From Candidatus Peribacteraceae bacterium (GTDB taxonomy: Bacteria > Patescibacteriota > Gracilibacteria > Peribacterales > Peribacteraceae), in assembly GCA_028718905.1 (NCBI GenBank), contig JAQUKV010000014.1, positions 1 to 37,173 of the forward strand: a DNA stretch of 37,173 nt. The letters run 5' to 3'. Every line of letters begins with the position of its first letter. Position 1 is the first letter of the stretch. A program made the position numbers and the translations under genes. Below the pieces are notes generated by a model. The model worked only from the letters and a program-made list of their open reading frames with translations, was not told where the DNA came from and ran no database searches. Below are positions 14,775-23,178 of the stretch, one piece after another.

Positions 14775-17573
14775 TCAGGATCCGCCGTCCCTCTTGTCAC
14801 GTGCTATCCGTGGCGGAGAGGGAAGTTTCACGATAAGCGGCAGCGCCGCTCCCAGTGCGACGACCGAACCGGCAACGAACACGGGCTGCGTGACGTTACC
14901 CATCAGGAGTGCCTGACCCACCAGTGTCGTGAAGATCAGCAGGAAGGAGTAGCGCAGCACGAAATCGATTTCCCGGTGCGAAAGCAGATAGTAGTAGATG
15001 TAGTAGGGCAGGCCGGCGAAGAAGAAGCTGAAGAGGATCATGCGTGCGATCGTCGCTGCGGTGTACTGCGTCAGGTGCGCCATGGGCAGTAAGGGCAGGA
15101 CGAAGAGTGCGCAGAAGAAGGAGAGGATGAAGAAGTACTGCGCGGCGCGCACATCCACGTGCTCGAGGCGCTTGTACCGTTCGCTTGCGATCGAGAACAC
15201 GGTGAAAGCCACGATGGCGATGCCGGTGAAGACGATACTGCTCACTGTCCACGAAGGAGTGAAAGAGACGAGGAGAAAGAGACCGACGGCAAAGCACAAC
15301 CAGGCGGCCAGCAGGGTCTTCCACCGTTTGCGGTTCACGAGTGTGGTGAGCAGAAATCCCGAGGCGGTCATGGGGATGGTGTAGTGTGAGGGGAGCGTCT
15401 GTTCCAGAGAGGCATAGGTGAAGATTGCCACGAAGAACAGGGCGATGACGGAAAGCCAGAGTGTGCGGCTGCGCAACGGCAGAGAGGCGTAGCGGAGCGG
15501 GGAGTGCAGCCGTGCCCAGATCAGCAGCAGTCCGCTCATCACGAGCAGCGAAAAGAAGCGGATGATCGTGAGGTCGAGTGGGAAGATGCTGTGCGTGCGC
15601 AAGAGCAGGTGGGCGACGATGGGGTCGAATCCCCAGAGGGCGAAGATCAGGATGACCGTGAGGACCTGCCGCGCCACGGAATAGGTGGGGAATACGCGCA
15701 CGTTTCCGGCGCCCACAGCGCGTAATTCAGTGACAATGATCTGTTGTTCCTCCGAGGAGAGAGGAAGACGCAGAGAGACTTTGACATGCTGATTTGTCGT
15801 GGGCAGGATCTGCACATCGCCAAGCGTCACGCCATACTTCTCTGCAAGGACGAGAAAGCGCGTCAGCAGGTCGTGGAAAGACATGGTCGGGAGGGTGCAT
15901 TGCACCGTACAGAGCGTTTTATCCGGCGAGAGATTCCCGTGCGGTCGTGAGGACCGGAAGATGGCGGCGATGGCGACCGACGGTTGCAGGTGGCCGTCGG
16001 CAACGGCGATGAAGGCTTCATCCAGCGAGGAGTAGCCGAGCGTGCGGATCCCTTTGAGGAGGCTTTCTTCTTTGAATTCCTTCAGGTACCCCCGTGCCTG
16101 TTTGATCATGGCTTCCTGCAGGATCCGTCTGCCGTTTTCGATGTTCTGCTGCCGCGATGCGGATCCCAGCAGAGAACGGATGGAGGCGATAGCCACGCCC
16201 GTGTGCACCCATTCCAGCCACTCGCGCGATACGGTGGGTTCACTCGCGAGTTCCAGAGAGAGCGAAGCGTTGTCGGCGAGCGGAGAGAAGAAGGGGGCTT
16301 CTTTTCCGTTGATCCTGATCGTTTTCGTTTTAAGGGCTTTCTCTTTGTAGAGATAGAATGCGCCGTCCAGCACGGTCGCTCCGGTGGGGAGCTGGATGGT
16401 CGAATCGTCCGGACCGTAGATGAAGATGGATTTTCCGAGGATATCGCTCTGCAAACTGTCCCAGAATTCCTGACTCTTGTCCGCCGTATCCTTGGAGAGA
16501 GGTGCGATGCGCTCGGTCCAGGGCAGGTACTCCATGATGCCGACCGCTTTTTTGTCGAAGCAGAGCGTGGCGATACCCAGCCGGGCGTAGGCCTGCATGT
16601 CCTGTGTGCGGATCTTGCAGCGTACGCGGGTACCGTTGCCGAGGATGATGGTGGTGTGTAGACCGCGGTATCCGTTGATGGCGGGGGCGTTGATGAAGTC
16701 TTTGAACGAGAGGATTTCGTGCTGCCATTTCTGATGGAGCACGCCCACGGTGGCGTAGCACTGGGGGATACTGGCGCAGACGAACGCGAAGGTCACATCC
16801 GAGCGGCTGCTCCCCGTTTCCGTTTCGGTGTGCAGTCGCGTGCGGAGGTGATCCCACGATTTTCGCTCCACGCGCACAAGGACGTCGGGCGGCAGAGGTT
16901 CGGGTTCTCCGTACAGCGTCTCGCGCATGGCATCCACCACCGTGGCGCCCTGACGCTCGTTTAAGTCACGCATCTGCGTGAGGAGGGCGAACGTGTCCGG
17001 ATCCAGAACGCCGATGCAGAGCGCCTCCAATTCGTCGCTCAAATCATGCATACTCATCCGTTCGGCAATCTTCACATAGATATCCATCGTCTCCTGTGCG
17101 AACGAGCGCTGTCGTTCCTTCGAGAGGAATTCGACCGTACGCATGTTATGCAGGCGATCGGCGAGCTTGATCACCATGATCCGCACATCCTCCTGCATCA
17201 GCAGCACCATCTTGCGCAGGGATTCGATCTCTTCGTCGAGGGTGGGATGCTGCCGCACGGATTCATCATCGAGTTTGGTCATCCCCTCGATCAGAGCCGC
17301 TGCGGTCGGGCCGAATCTTTTCTGGATGTGTGCGAGGGTGAGATCGGTGTCTTCGAGGGCGTCGTGGAGGAGGGCGGCAACAAGAGAATCCGCTCCGGCA
17401 CCCATTTCGGCGATGATGAGTGCGACGGCGATGGGATGGGTGACGTAGGGCTCCCCCGATTTGCGTACCTGACCTTCGTGCGCGCTCAGGCACAGGTCGA
17501 ATGCCCGGCGCACACGTTCACTCTCTTCTGATGGAAGATGCCGGAGGAAGGCGTGAAATTCCTGCCATTGCAT
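14775..17573 (-). CDS. RelA/SpoT homologue fused to a DMT/EamA-like membrane domain
   Basis: A 932-residue fusion. The N-terminal HD domain (about 1-180) looks active for (p)ppGpp hydrolysis: THP (46), HDALED (70-75), KLADRLHNMRT (Asp139). The synthetase-like domain (about 225-345) keeps QCYATVGVLH, SFKDFINAPAINGYRGLHT and IRTQDM, but the usual E-x-Q-IRT reads VRCKIRT, so the catalytic Glu is replaced, and the K-x-YSIY-x-K segment is not seen. A TGS domain (382-442, LPTGATVLDGAFYLY), a helical part (450-550) and an ACT-like part (about 555-630) follow. From 633 to the end there are about ten hydrophobic helices, with ALWGFDPIVAHLLL typical of EamA transporters. A TACACT -10 lies at 17591-17586. 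Confidence 0.85.
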   Translation of the reverse strand: MQWQEFHAFLRHLPSEESERVRRAFDLCLSAHEGQVRKSGEPYVTHPIAVALIIAEMGAGADSLVAALLHDALEDTDLTLAHIQKRFGPTAAALIEGMTKLDDESVRQHPTLDEEIESLRKMVLLMQEDVRIMVIKLADRLHNMRTVEFLSKERQRSFAQETMDIYVKIAERMSMHDLSDELEALCIGVLDPDTFALLTQMRDLNERQGATVVDAMRETLYGEPEPLPPDVLVRVERKSWDHLRTRLHTETETGSSRSDVTFAFVCASIPQCYATVGVLHQKWQHEILSFKDFINAPAINGYRGLHTTIILGNGTRVRCKIRTQDMQAYARLGIATLCFDKKAVGIMEYLPWTERIAPLSKDTADKSQEFWDSLQSDILGKSIFIYGPDDSTIQLPTGATVLDGAFYLYKEKALKTKTIRINGKEAPFFSPLADNASLSLELASEPTVSREWLEWVHTGVAIASIRSLLGSASRQQNIENGRRILQEAMIKQARGYLKEFKEESLLKGIRTLGYSSLDEAFIAVADGHLQPSVAIAAIFRSSRPHGNLSPDKTLCTVQCTLPTMSFHDLLTRFLVLAEKYGVTLGDVQILPTTNQHVKVSLRLPLSSEEQQIIVTELRAVGAGNVRVFPTYSVARQVLTVILIFALWGFDPIVAHLLLRTHSIFPLDLTIIRFFSLLVMSGLLLIWARLHSPLRYASLPLRSRTLWLSVIALFFVAIFTYASLEQTLPSHYTIPMTASGFLLTTLVNRKRWKTLLAAWLCFAVGLFLLVSFTPSWTVSSIVFTGIAIVAFTVFSIASERYKRLEHVDVRAAQYFFILSFFCALFVLPLLPMAHLTQYTAATIARMILFSFFFAGLPYYIYYYLLSHREIDFVLRYSFLLIFTTLVGQALLMGNVTQPVFVAGSVVALGAALPLIVKLPSPPRIARDKRDGGS

Positions 17574-17585
17574 AGATGAAGGTAC

Positions 17586-17591
17586 AGTGTA
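17586..17591 (-). promoter_or_regulatory. -10 element of the RSH-EamA gene
   Basis: TACACT on the minus strand lies 12 nt before the ATG at 17573, in the 87-bp gap downstream of the thioredoxin-like gene. Own transcription, in addition to read-through, is therefore plausible. Confidence 0.4.
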
Positions 17592-17660
17592 CCCGCCTTT
17601 TTGGGCGAAGTGGAGCGGAATTTTTGGTGTGGAAGGGCTATCCGAGCAGTTCTGTCCTCT

Positions 17661-18215
17661 TCATTCTTTCCATTTGATGCTGCAGCCGATCGCATTCGCT
17701 TCGGTGACGGGGGGTTCGCGGTTCTCGACCAGCGCGTCGATCGCCTGCCACAGGTTGCGTTGCCGCACTTGATCGGGATGTTCCCAATTGTCGTCCACGC
17801 GGCCTTTGTAGCGCAGGGAGCGTTCGCGGTCGAAGACGAAGCAGTGCGGGGTGCAGAGCGCCCCGAACGCACGTGCGACCTGCTGCGTTTCGTCATGGCA
17901 GTAGGGGCAGGGGTATCCGCGTTGCTCGTAACGCTCCTTCATGGCCGCGAAGGAATCCTCGGGGTAGTCCGTCGCATCGTTGCTGTTGATGAGGATCACC
18001 TGCACCCCTTCCGGATCGAAGTGCTCGGCAATCTCCAGTATGCGGTCTTCGTACGCCTGAGCGTACGGGCAGTGATTGCAGGTGAAGATCACGACGAGAA
18101 AGGGGTCTTTGATCTCCTGCGTATCGACGGTCATGCCGTCCACGGCGGGCAGCCGGAAGTGCGGCAGCGAATCGCCGATCGAGAGCGTGGAAGAGTTGTC
18201 GTTGATGAGGACCAT
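17661..18215 (-). CDS. Thioredoxin-like/peroxiredoxin-fold protein
   Basis: A 184-residue cytoplasmic protein of the AhpC/TSA-thioredoxin fold (TlpA/ResA-like, COG0526 type). FTCNHCPYAQAYE carries a CxxC (C-N-H-C), and DRERSLRYKGRVDDNW is the typical region before the last strands. This subfamily is usually annotated as a thioredoxin family protein involved in thiol redox or peroxide defence; the exact role is unknown. The start at 18215 (MVLINDNSS) is chosen because upstream in-frame codons run into the promoter, a consensus TATACT at 18258-18253. It lies between uvrA and the RSH gene on the same strand. Confidence 0.85.
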   Translation of the reverse strand: MVLINDNSSTLSIGDSLPHFRLPAVDGMTVDTQEIKDPFLVVIFTCNHCPYAQAYEDRILEIAEHFDPEGVQVILINSNDATDYPEDSFAAMKERYEQRGYPCPYCHDETQQVARAFGALCTPHCFVFDRERSLRYKGRVDDNWEHPDQVRQRNLWQAIDALVENREPPVTEANAIGCSIKWKE

Positions 18216-18252
18216 GCGTGAGGGGGTAGGGCGTCGGGAAAAGAGAATCCTC

Positions 18253-18258
18253 AGTATA
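18253..18258 (-). promoter_or_regulatory. -10 element of the thioredoxin-like gene
   Basis: TATACT on the minus strand in AGTATACTGAGG, 37 nt upstream of ATG 18215, between uvrA and this gene. Confidence 0.5.
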
Positions 18259-18293
18259 CTCCGGTCCGATGAACGGCACTGCATCGCTCTCGT

Positions 18294-21257
18294 TTATGCC
18301 TTCTTCGGCTTCGCCAGCATGCCGCTCAAGTATTCCCCGGTGAAGCTGCCCTTCACTTGCGCCACTTCCTCCGGCGTGCCCTGCGCCACGATCTTCCCTC
18401 CGGCGTCGCCGCCTTCGGGACCCAAATCGAGCACGTGGTCCACGGACTTGATGACATCGAGGTTGTGTTCGATCACGAGGACGGTGTTGCCCTTGTTCAC
18501 CAGCCGCTGGAGGACATCGAGCAGCCGGGCGATGTCATCGAAGTGCAGTCCCGTCGTCGGTTCATCCAGAATATAGAAGGTGCGGCCGGTCGCGCGCTTG
18601 GTGAGCTCGGTGGCCAGCTTGACGCGCTGCGCCTCTCCGCCGGAGAGCGTGGTCGCGCTCTGGCCGAGGTGCAGGTAGCCCAGCCCCACATCTTCGAGCG
18701 TCTGCAGCTTCTTCTTGATACCGGGGATGGCGGAAAAGAACTCCAATGCCTCTTTGACGGTCATGTCGAGTGCGTCGGCAATGGTCTTTCCTTTATAGGT
18801 GATCTCGAGTGTCTCGCGGTTGTAGCGCTGGCCTTTGCAGGTTTCGCAGGTGACGAAGACATCGGGCAGAAAGTGCATCTCGATGCGTTTTGAGCCATCA
18901 CCCTCGCAATCCTCGCAGCGCCCGCCTTTCACGTTGAAGCTGAAGCGCCCGGTCTTGTACCCGCGCAGTTTCGATTCGGGGAGCGTGGCGTACACGTCGC
19001 GGATCTCGGTGAACAGGCCGGTGTAGGTGGCGGGATTACTGCGCGGGGTCCGGCCGATGGGGGACTGGTCGATGACGATGGCCTTGTCGAGCTCTTGCAG
19101 ACCTTCGATCGCCTTCACGTTCTGCGGGCGCGACTTGGCGCCGTTGAGTACCCTCTGTAATTCCGGCGCGAGGATGCCGTGGATGAGGCTCGATTTTCCC
19201 GAGCCCGAAATCCCCGTGATGCCGATGAAGGTGCCGAGTGGCAGGGTGACGTCGATGTGTTGCAGATTGTGATGGGAGGCATCGAGAATTTTGAGTGTCT
19301 TGCCGCTCCCTTTGCGCCGCTTCGCCGGGGTGGAAATTGCTTTCCGTCCGCTCAGATACTGACCGGTCACGGATGCAAGGTTCTTTACGATCTCCTCGGG
19401 CGACCCCTCCGCGATGATCTCGCCGCCGTACTTGCCGGCGCCGGGCCCGATCTCGAGCAGGTAATCCGCGGCACGCATCGTCTCTTCGTCATGCTCCACG
19501 ACGATGACGGTGTTGCCCAGATCCCGGAGCTTGATGAGCGTTGCAATCAGGCGGGCGTTGTCGCGCTGGTGCAAGCCGATGCTGGGTTCGTCGAGCACGT
19601 ACAGCACCCCCTGCAGCGCGGAGCCGATCTGGGTCGCCAGGCGGATGCGCTGCGCCTCGCCGCCCGAGAGCGTTGCCGCCGAGCGTGAGAGCGTGAGGTA
19701 GGTCAGTCCGACATTTTCCAGAAAGGAGAGGCGGGCGATGATTTCTTTGAGCACTTTACTGACGACGGTGTATTCGTAAGGTGAGAGCCCGTGGTGTTTC
19801 TCCCCCATTCCCGCCCCTTCCCCCGGTGGGGGAAGGGAGTGCTCCTGTAATTTCCCCCCTCTCCCTCCGGGGGAGGGGATGGGGGTGGGGGCTAATCTCT
19901 CAAAGAATGCTTTTGCCGCGCTCACGCTCAGGTCCGTGGCGTCGACAATATTGCAGTCCCCCACGGTCACACCGAGGATTTCTTTCTTGAGTCTTCGTCC
20001 TCCGCAGCTGGGGCAGGGCAGTTCCAGCATGTACTCCTCGATCTGCTGGCGCACGTAACTTGAGTCCGTCTCGTGGTGACGGCGCTCGAGATTGGGGATC
20101 ACGCCTTCGAAGGTCGTCTCGTAGTTGCCGTCAAATTTCTCGCTCTCGAATGTGACGGAGAGCTTCTCGCCCGATCCGTGCAGAATCGCATCGCGTAACT
20201 CCGGCTGGAGCTTCTCCCACGGGGTATCCATGCTGAAGCCGAGCCGCCCGGCCAATGCCTCGAGCAGGCGCGTGGTGAACCCCATGCGCGAGACGGAGGT
20301 GGCCCATGGGTGGATGGCGCCTTCGGAGAGCGACAGGCGGGGATTGGGGATGATCGCGGCTTCGTCCACCTGCAGAATGGCGCCGAGTCCGTGGCAGACC
20401 TCGCAGGCGCCGTGCGGCGAGTTGAATGAGAAGTTGCGCGGTTCCAGCTGCGCCACACTTTCGTTCGGGTGATCCGGGCAGGCGAACCGTTCCGAGAAGC
20501 GCGTTCCTTTGTTCGTATCGGCATTGAGCACGATGAGCGATCCCTCTCCTTTCTTGATCGCCAGCTCCACCGAATCCGCGAGGCGGGAGCGGTTGGGGTT
20601 CACTTCCCCTTCCTTTGTCTTGAGGTCGCGCACGATGAGGCGGTCCACGACGATCTCGATCGTGTGCAATTTTTTCGGGTCCAAATTCGTCTCCTCGTCC
20701 GTCGTCACAATCTGCCCGTCGACGCGCATGCGCACGAATCCCTCGCGACGGATGGCATCGAGCACCTTCACATGCGATCCCTTGCGTCCTTCGATCACGG
20801 GGGCGAGCAGAAAAATTTTCGTCCCTTCCGGCATCGCGGCGATCGTCTCGATGATCTGTGTCGAGGATTGCTGGCTCAATTCCCGGTGGCAGACCGTGCA
20901 GTGCACGTGTCCCGCCTTGCTCCAGAGCAGGCGCATGTAGTCGTAGATTTCCGTCACGGTGCCCACGGTGGATCGGGGATTACGGGGCGAAGTCTTCTGG
21001 TCGATCGAAATGGCCGGCGAAAGCCCGTCGATCGATTCCACCTCGGGTTTTTCCATCTGGGCGATGAACTGGCGCGCGTAGGCGGACAGGCTTTCGACGT
21101 ACCGGCGCTGCCCCTCGGCGAAGATCGTGTCGAAAGCGAGCGAGGACTTGCCCGAGCCGGAAAGCCCCGTGATGACCGTGAGTTTGTTTCGGGGGATCGT
21201 CACATCCACGTTCTTGAGGTTGTGCATGCGAGCGCCTTTCACAATGATGGCATCCAT
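18294..21257 (-). CDS. uvrA: Excinuclease ABC subunit A, with in-frame repeat insertion
   Basis: DNA-damage recognition ATPase of nucleotide excision repair; loads UvrB. At 987 residues it is longer than the usual ~940. Two ABC modules are present: [14 protein letters not shown] and [13 protein letters not shown] as Walker [13 protein letters not shown] and [12 protein letters not shown] as signatures, and [10 protein letters not shown] and [10 protein letters not shown] as Walker B. The distal zinc finger (RCEDCEGDG...[10 protein letters not shown]) is intact. The first one reads ACPDH...CEVCHGLG, so one cysteine is replaced by His. Residues about 456-489 ([13 protein letters not shown]... 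to GMGEKHH) are not part of the family. They are encoded by GC-rich palindromes at 19793-19893, inserted just before the segment leading to LSGGEAQR. The start at 21257 fits the family. Confidence 0.97.
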   Translation of the reverse strand: MDAIIVKGARMHNLKNVDVTIPRNKLTVITGLSGSGKSSLAFDTIFAEGQRRYVESLSAYARQFIAQMEKPEVESIDGLSPAISIDQKTSPRNPRSTVGTVTEIYDYMRLLWSKAGHVHCTVCHRELSQQSSTQIIETIAAMPEGTKIFLLAPVIEGRKGSHVKVLDAIRREGFVRMRVDGQIVTTDEETNLDPKKLHTIEIVVDRLIVRDLKTKEGEVNPNRSRLADSVELAIKKGEGSLIVLNADTNKGTRFSERFACPDHPNESVAQLEPRNFSFNSPHGACEVCHGLGAILQVDEAAIIPNPRLSLSEGAIHPWATSVSRMGFTTRLLEALAGRLGFSMDTPWEKLQPELRDAILHGSGEKLSVTFESEKFDGNYETTFEGVIPNLERRHHETDSSYVRQQIEEYMLELPCPSCGGRRLKKEILGVTVGDCNIVDATDLSVSAAKAFFERLAPTPIPSPGGRGGKLQEHSLPPPGEGAGMGEKHHGLSPYEYTVVSKVLKEIIARLSFLENVGLTYLTLSRSAATLSGGEAQRIRLATQIGSALQGVLYVLDEPSIGLHQRDNARLIATLIKLRDLGNTVIVVEHDEETMRAADYLLEIGPGAGKYGGEIIAEGSPEEIVKNLASVTGQYLSGRKAISTPAKRRKGSGKTLKILDASHHNLQHIDVTLPLGTFIGITGISGSGKSSLIHGILAPELQRVLNGAKSRPQNVKAIEGLQELDKAIVIDQSPIGRTPRSNPATYTGLFTEIRDVYATLPESKLRGYKTGRFSFNVKGGRCEDCEGDGSKRIEMHFLPDVFVTCETCKGQRYNRETLEITYKGKTIADALDMTVKEALEFFSAIPGIKKKLQTLEDVGLGYLHLGQSATTLSGGEAQRVKLATELTKRATGRTFYILDEPTTGLHFDDIARLLDVLQRLVNKGNTVLVIEHNLDVIKSVDHVLDLGPEGGDAGGKIVAQGTPEEVAQVKGSFTGEYLSGMLAKPKKA
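19793..19893. repeat. Pair of GC-rich palindromic repeats inserted in uvrA
   Basis: Two related hairpin units in opposite orientation: CCCTTCCCCC-ACC-GGGGGAAGGG-like at about 19804-19838, and CCCCCCTCTCCCTCCGGGGG followed by AGGGGATGGGGG at about 19853-19885. Together they encode a Pro/Gly-rich stretch of about 34 residues in frame within UvrA. Confidence 0.8.
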
Positions 21258-21357
21258 ATCAGATCAGAAGGGATGAGGAGGATTGATGCGCTCGTCGAGA
21301 ACGGAGCTGAGGGACGCCTTTGACGACGATTGAATCCATGCAGAAGTGTGTAATAAC

Positions 21358-21382
21358 AAAAAACGCCGCGCACGCGCGGCTG
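21358..21382 (-). terminator. Minus-strand terminator-like hairpin without an obvious gene
   Basis: GCCGCGC-GT-GCGCGGC followed by a T-run (minus strand) is a strong intrinsic terminator shape. No minus-strand gene lies upstream of it (21383-21541), so it may end a small RNA or antisense transcript. Immediately next to it, GCTGA-GAAA-TCAGC (plus strand) forms a second hairpin. Confidence 0.6.
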
Positions 21383-21495
21383 AGAAATCAGCTTAGCAAA
21401 AATTTCGAGTCCTGTCTAGGGTCTGGGGCGCGGGGCGGGGAAGTAGGTGCTCGCATAAGATCCTTAATGGGTTCTTAATACAAACGCTCTAGACT

Positions 21496-21523
21496 TTGAC
21501 AAAGTACCTTCGTTTTTTATCTT
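21496..21523 (+). promoter_or_regulatory. Promoter of the small membrane-anchored protein gene
   Basis: TTGACA (21496-21501), a 16-bp spacer and TATCTT (21518-21523) give a sigma70-like promoter with an expected leader of about 10 nt before ATG 21542. Confidence 0.65.
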
Positions 21524-21541
21524 TTTCCCCATACTTCCCTG

Positions 21542-21820
21542 ATGCGTAAGATCAGTTCCTTCTGGTTGGGATTCATGGTTATTGTGCTGCTGGCAGTGAT
21601 TGCGGTGGCATTCTTCCGCCATACGGGTGGCCGCAACGGTCTTCCGGACGGCAATGCTCCCGCCGGGACGGAGCAGCGTGGACAACGGCCCTCCGGCATG
21701 CCGACTCAGGGTCAGCAACCGCAGCCCGTTGACGGACAGGCACCCACCGGCGAAGCGCCCGTCGCGCCGCAGGGAGAAGGCGCCCCGCCGAGTGACGGCA
21801 CGCAGCCGACTGGCTGGTAA
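21542..21820 (+). CDS. Small membrane-anchored Pro/Gln/Gly-rich protein
   Basis: A 92-residue protein with one N-terminal hydrophobic helix (about residues 7-25, FWLGFMVIVLLAVIAVAFF). A disordered tail rich in Pro, Gln and Gly follows, probably outside the membrane, with repeated APxG/QGxxP-like words. The family is not recognised. It has its own promoter and terminator and precedes an SLH gene that also ends in a Pro/Gln/Gly-rich region, so an envelope role is plausible. Confidence 0.7.
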   Translation: MRKISSFWLGFMVIVLLAVIAVAFFRHTGGRNGLPDGNAPAGTEQRGQRPSGMPTQGQQPQPVDGQAPTGEAPVAPQGEGAPPSDGTQPTGW

Positions 21821-21843
21821 TCGGAATGCAATCTGGTGCATAG

Positions 21844-21874
21844 GGGTCATCCGCTCAGTCGGGTGACTCATTTT
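21844..21874 (+). terminator. Rho-independent terminator after the small membrane protein
   Basis: GGGTCATCCG (21844-21853) pairs with CGGGTGACTC (21860-21869) with G-U pairs and a 6-nt loop, followed by ATTTT. Confidence 0.7.
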
Positions 21875-21953
21875 GCATGGAGCCGCGTTCCCTTAATCCT
21901 GTCTTAATTCTGCCGCCTTTATGATTCTCATATCATCCTTTTCCCATTTTGCC

Positions 21954-23051
21954 ATGCGTTCATCCCATCTCACCAGACAGGAGTGGATTCTGAGTTCTGC
22001 CGGCGCGCTCCTCTGTTTGCTTTCTGTCGCGGGTGTTTTCCGTGCGGAGGCGGCATCCCTGTCGGATATCTCCAACAGCGGGAATGAAGAGGCGATTCAG
22101 AGCCTCTACGATCAGGGCATCATTTCCGGATACGCGGATGGGTCATTCAAGCCGAAGAGCACGGTGAATCGTGCGGAGCTGGCGAAGATTCTGGTGGGGG
22201 CCAGCGGTGCCACGCCCGCGGTCGATGCGTATCACGACTGTTTTTCCGATGTGACGACCGAGTGGTTTGCACCCTACGTGTGTTACGCCAAGGAGCAGGG
22301 GTGGGTGAACGGATACCCGGACGGGACTTTCCGTCCCGAACAGACCGTGAGCAAAGTGGAGGCGATCAAGATGGTGGTCACATCCCAGGGGTATACCGTG
22401 ACGACGGGGACGGAAGCGGGCGCGTTCCAGGATGTCGACACGTCCGCCTGGTACGCTCCGTACGTTCAGGTGGCTCTCGACAAAGGGTTGTTGGAGGAGG
22501 AAGGACAGAACGCGCTGGAGCCCACTGCCGGCATGAAGCGCGAGAACATCAGTGAGAACATTTACCGTGCATTGAGCATCAAGAAATCGGGTACCTCTCG
22601 GTTTGAGGGCGGCAACCGTGGGAATACGGGGGCAAGGACCGGATCGGAGTCAGAGGATTTGCAGCAGTACCTTGATGCGGCGAACGCCGCTTCGGACCGG
22701 ACGGAGCTGACGAAGACAGAATTCGAGACGGCACTCCAGAGCCTGATGCGTCAGGGTGGTGGTGGGGAGCGCAGAGACCCGCCGGATCAGAATTCCAGTC
22801 AGAGGAGCAGCAGACCCACGCCTCCCTCCGGACAGATGCCTCCGGACTTCGGCCAGATGTCGAGCGGAATGATCCGGTCTGCGGGAGCGCACTCGGAGCG
22901 GCCGGAGGGCGGAGGCGGTCCGCAGAATGACCTCTCCAGCGCCTCGACATTCCTCAAGTACACGGACACGAGTGGTCAGACGATACTTCTGGCACTCGAC
23001 TCCAGCGGCAAAGTCATCATGAAGTGGCCATCGTCCGGCAGGGGTCCTTAG
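21954..23051 (+). CDS. SLH-domain surface protein with disordered C-terminus
   Basis: A 365-residue predicted exported protein. Start 21954 gives the signal peptide MRSSHLTRQEWILSSAGALL... ending AEAA; the in-frame ATG at 21921 lies before the likely -10 (TATCAT, 21931-21936). Three SLH repeats: the first with IISGYADGSFKPKSTVNRAE; the second with WVNGYPDGTFRPEQTVSKVE; the third weaker (DVDTSAWYAPYVQVALDKGL). The C-terminal ~150 residues are Gln/Pro/Gly/Ser-rich with two runs of glycine, then FLKYTDTSGQTILLALDSSG. It probably attaches to the envelope through the SLH modules. Confidence 0.82.
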   Translation: MRSSHLTRQEWILSSAGALLCLLSVAGVFRAEAASLSDISNSGNEEAIQSLYDQGIISGYADGSFKPKSTVNRAELAKILVGASGATPAVDAYHDCFSDVTTEWFAPYVCYAKEQGWVNGYPDGTFRPEQTVSKVEAIKMVVTSQGYTVTTGTEAGAFQDVDTSAWYAPYVQVALDKGLLEEEGQNALEPTAGMKRENISENIYRALSIKKSGTSRFEGGNRGNTGARTGSESEDLQQYLDAANAASDRTELTKTEFETALQSLMRQGGGGERRDPPDQNSSQRSSRPTPPSGQMPPDFGQMSSGMIRSAGAHSERPEGGGGPQNDLSSASTFLKYTDTSGQTILLALDSSGKVIMKWPSSGRGP

Positions 23052-23165
23052 CATGAGCAGACTTCTTCGGCTTCAGCGGAATAGTCAGGATGTTGCATTA
23101 CAGTGCTGCCGTTCGCTTCGGAGAGATTTCCTCTCTTCATGGGTGATCGGTGAGGGGCGGGGCAG

Positions 23166-23171
23166 TATCAT
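23166..23171 (+). promoter_or_regulatory. -10 element of ribE
   Basis: TATCAT ends 7 nt before the MFTGII start codon at 23179, the same arrangement as other probable leaderless genes here. Confidence 0.4.
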
Positions 23172-23178
23172 GGTTCCG

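Noticed and set aside
23052..23178. FMN riboswitch before ribE
   Set aside because: The 127-bp gap does not show the conserved FMN aptamer segments, and a -10 box sits 7 nt before the start codon.
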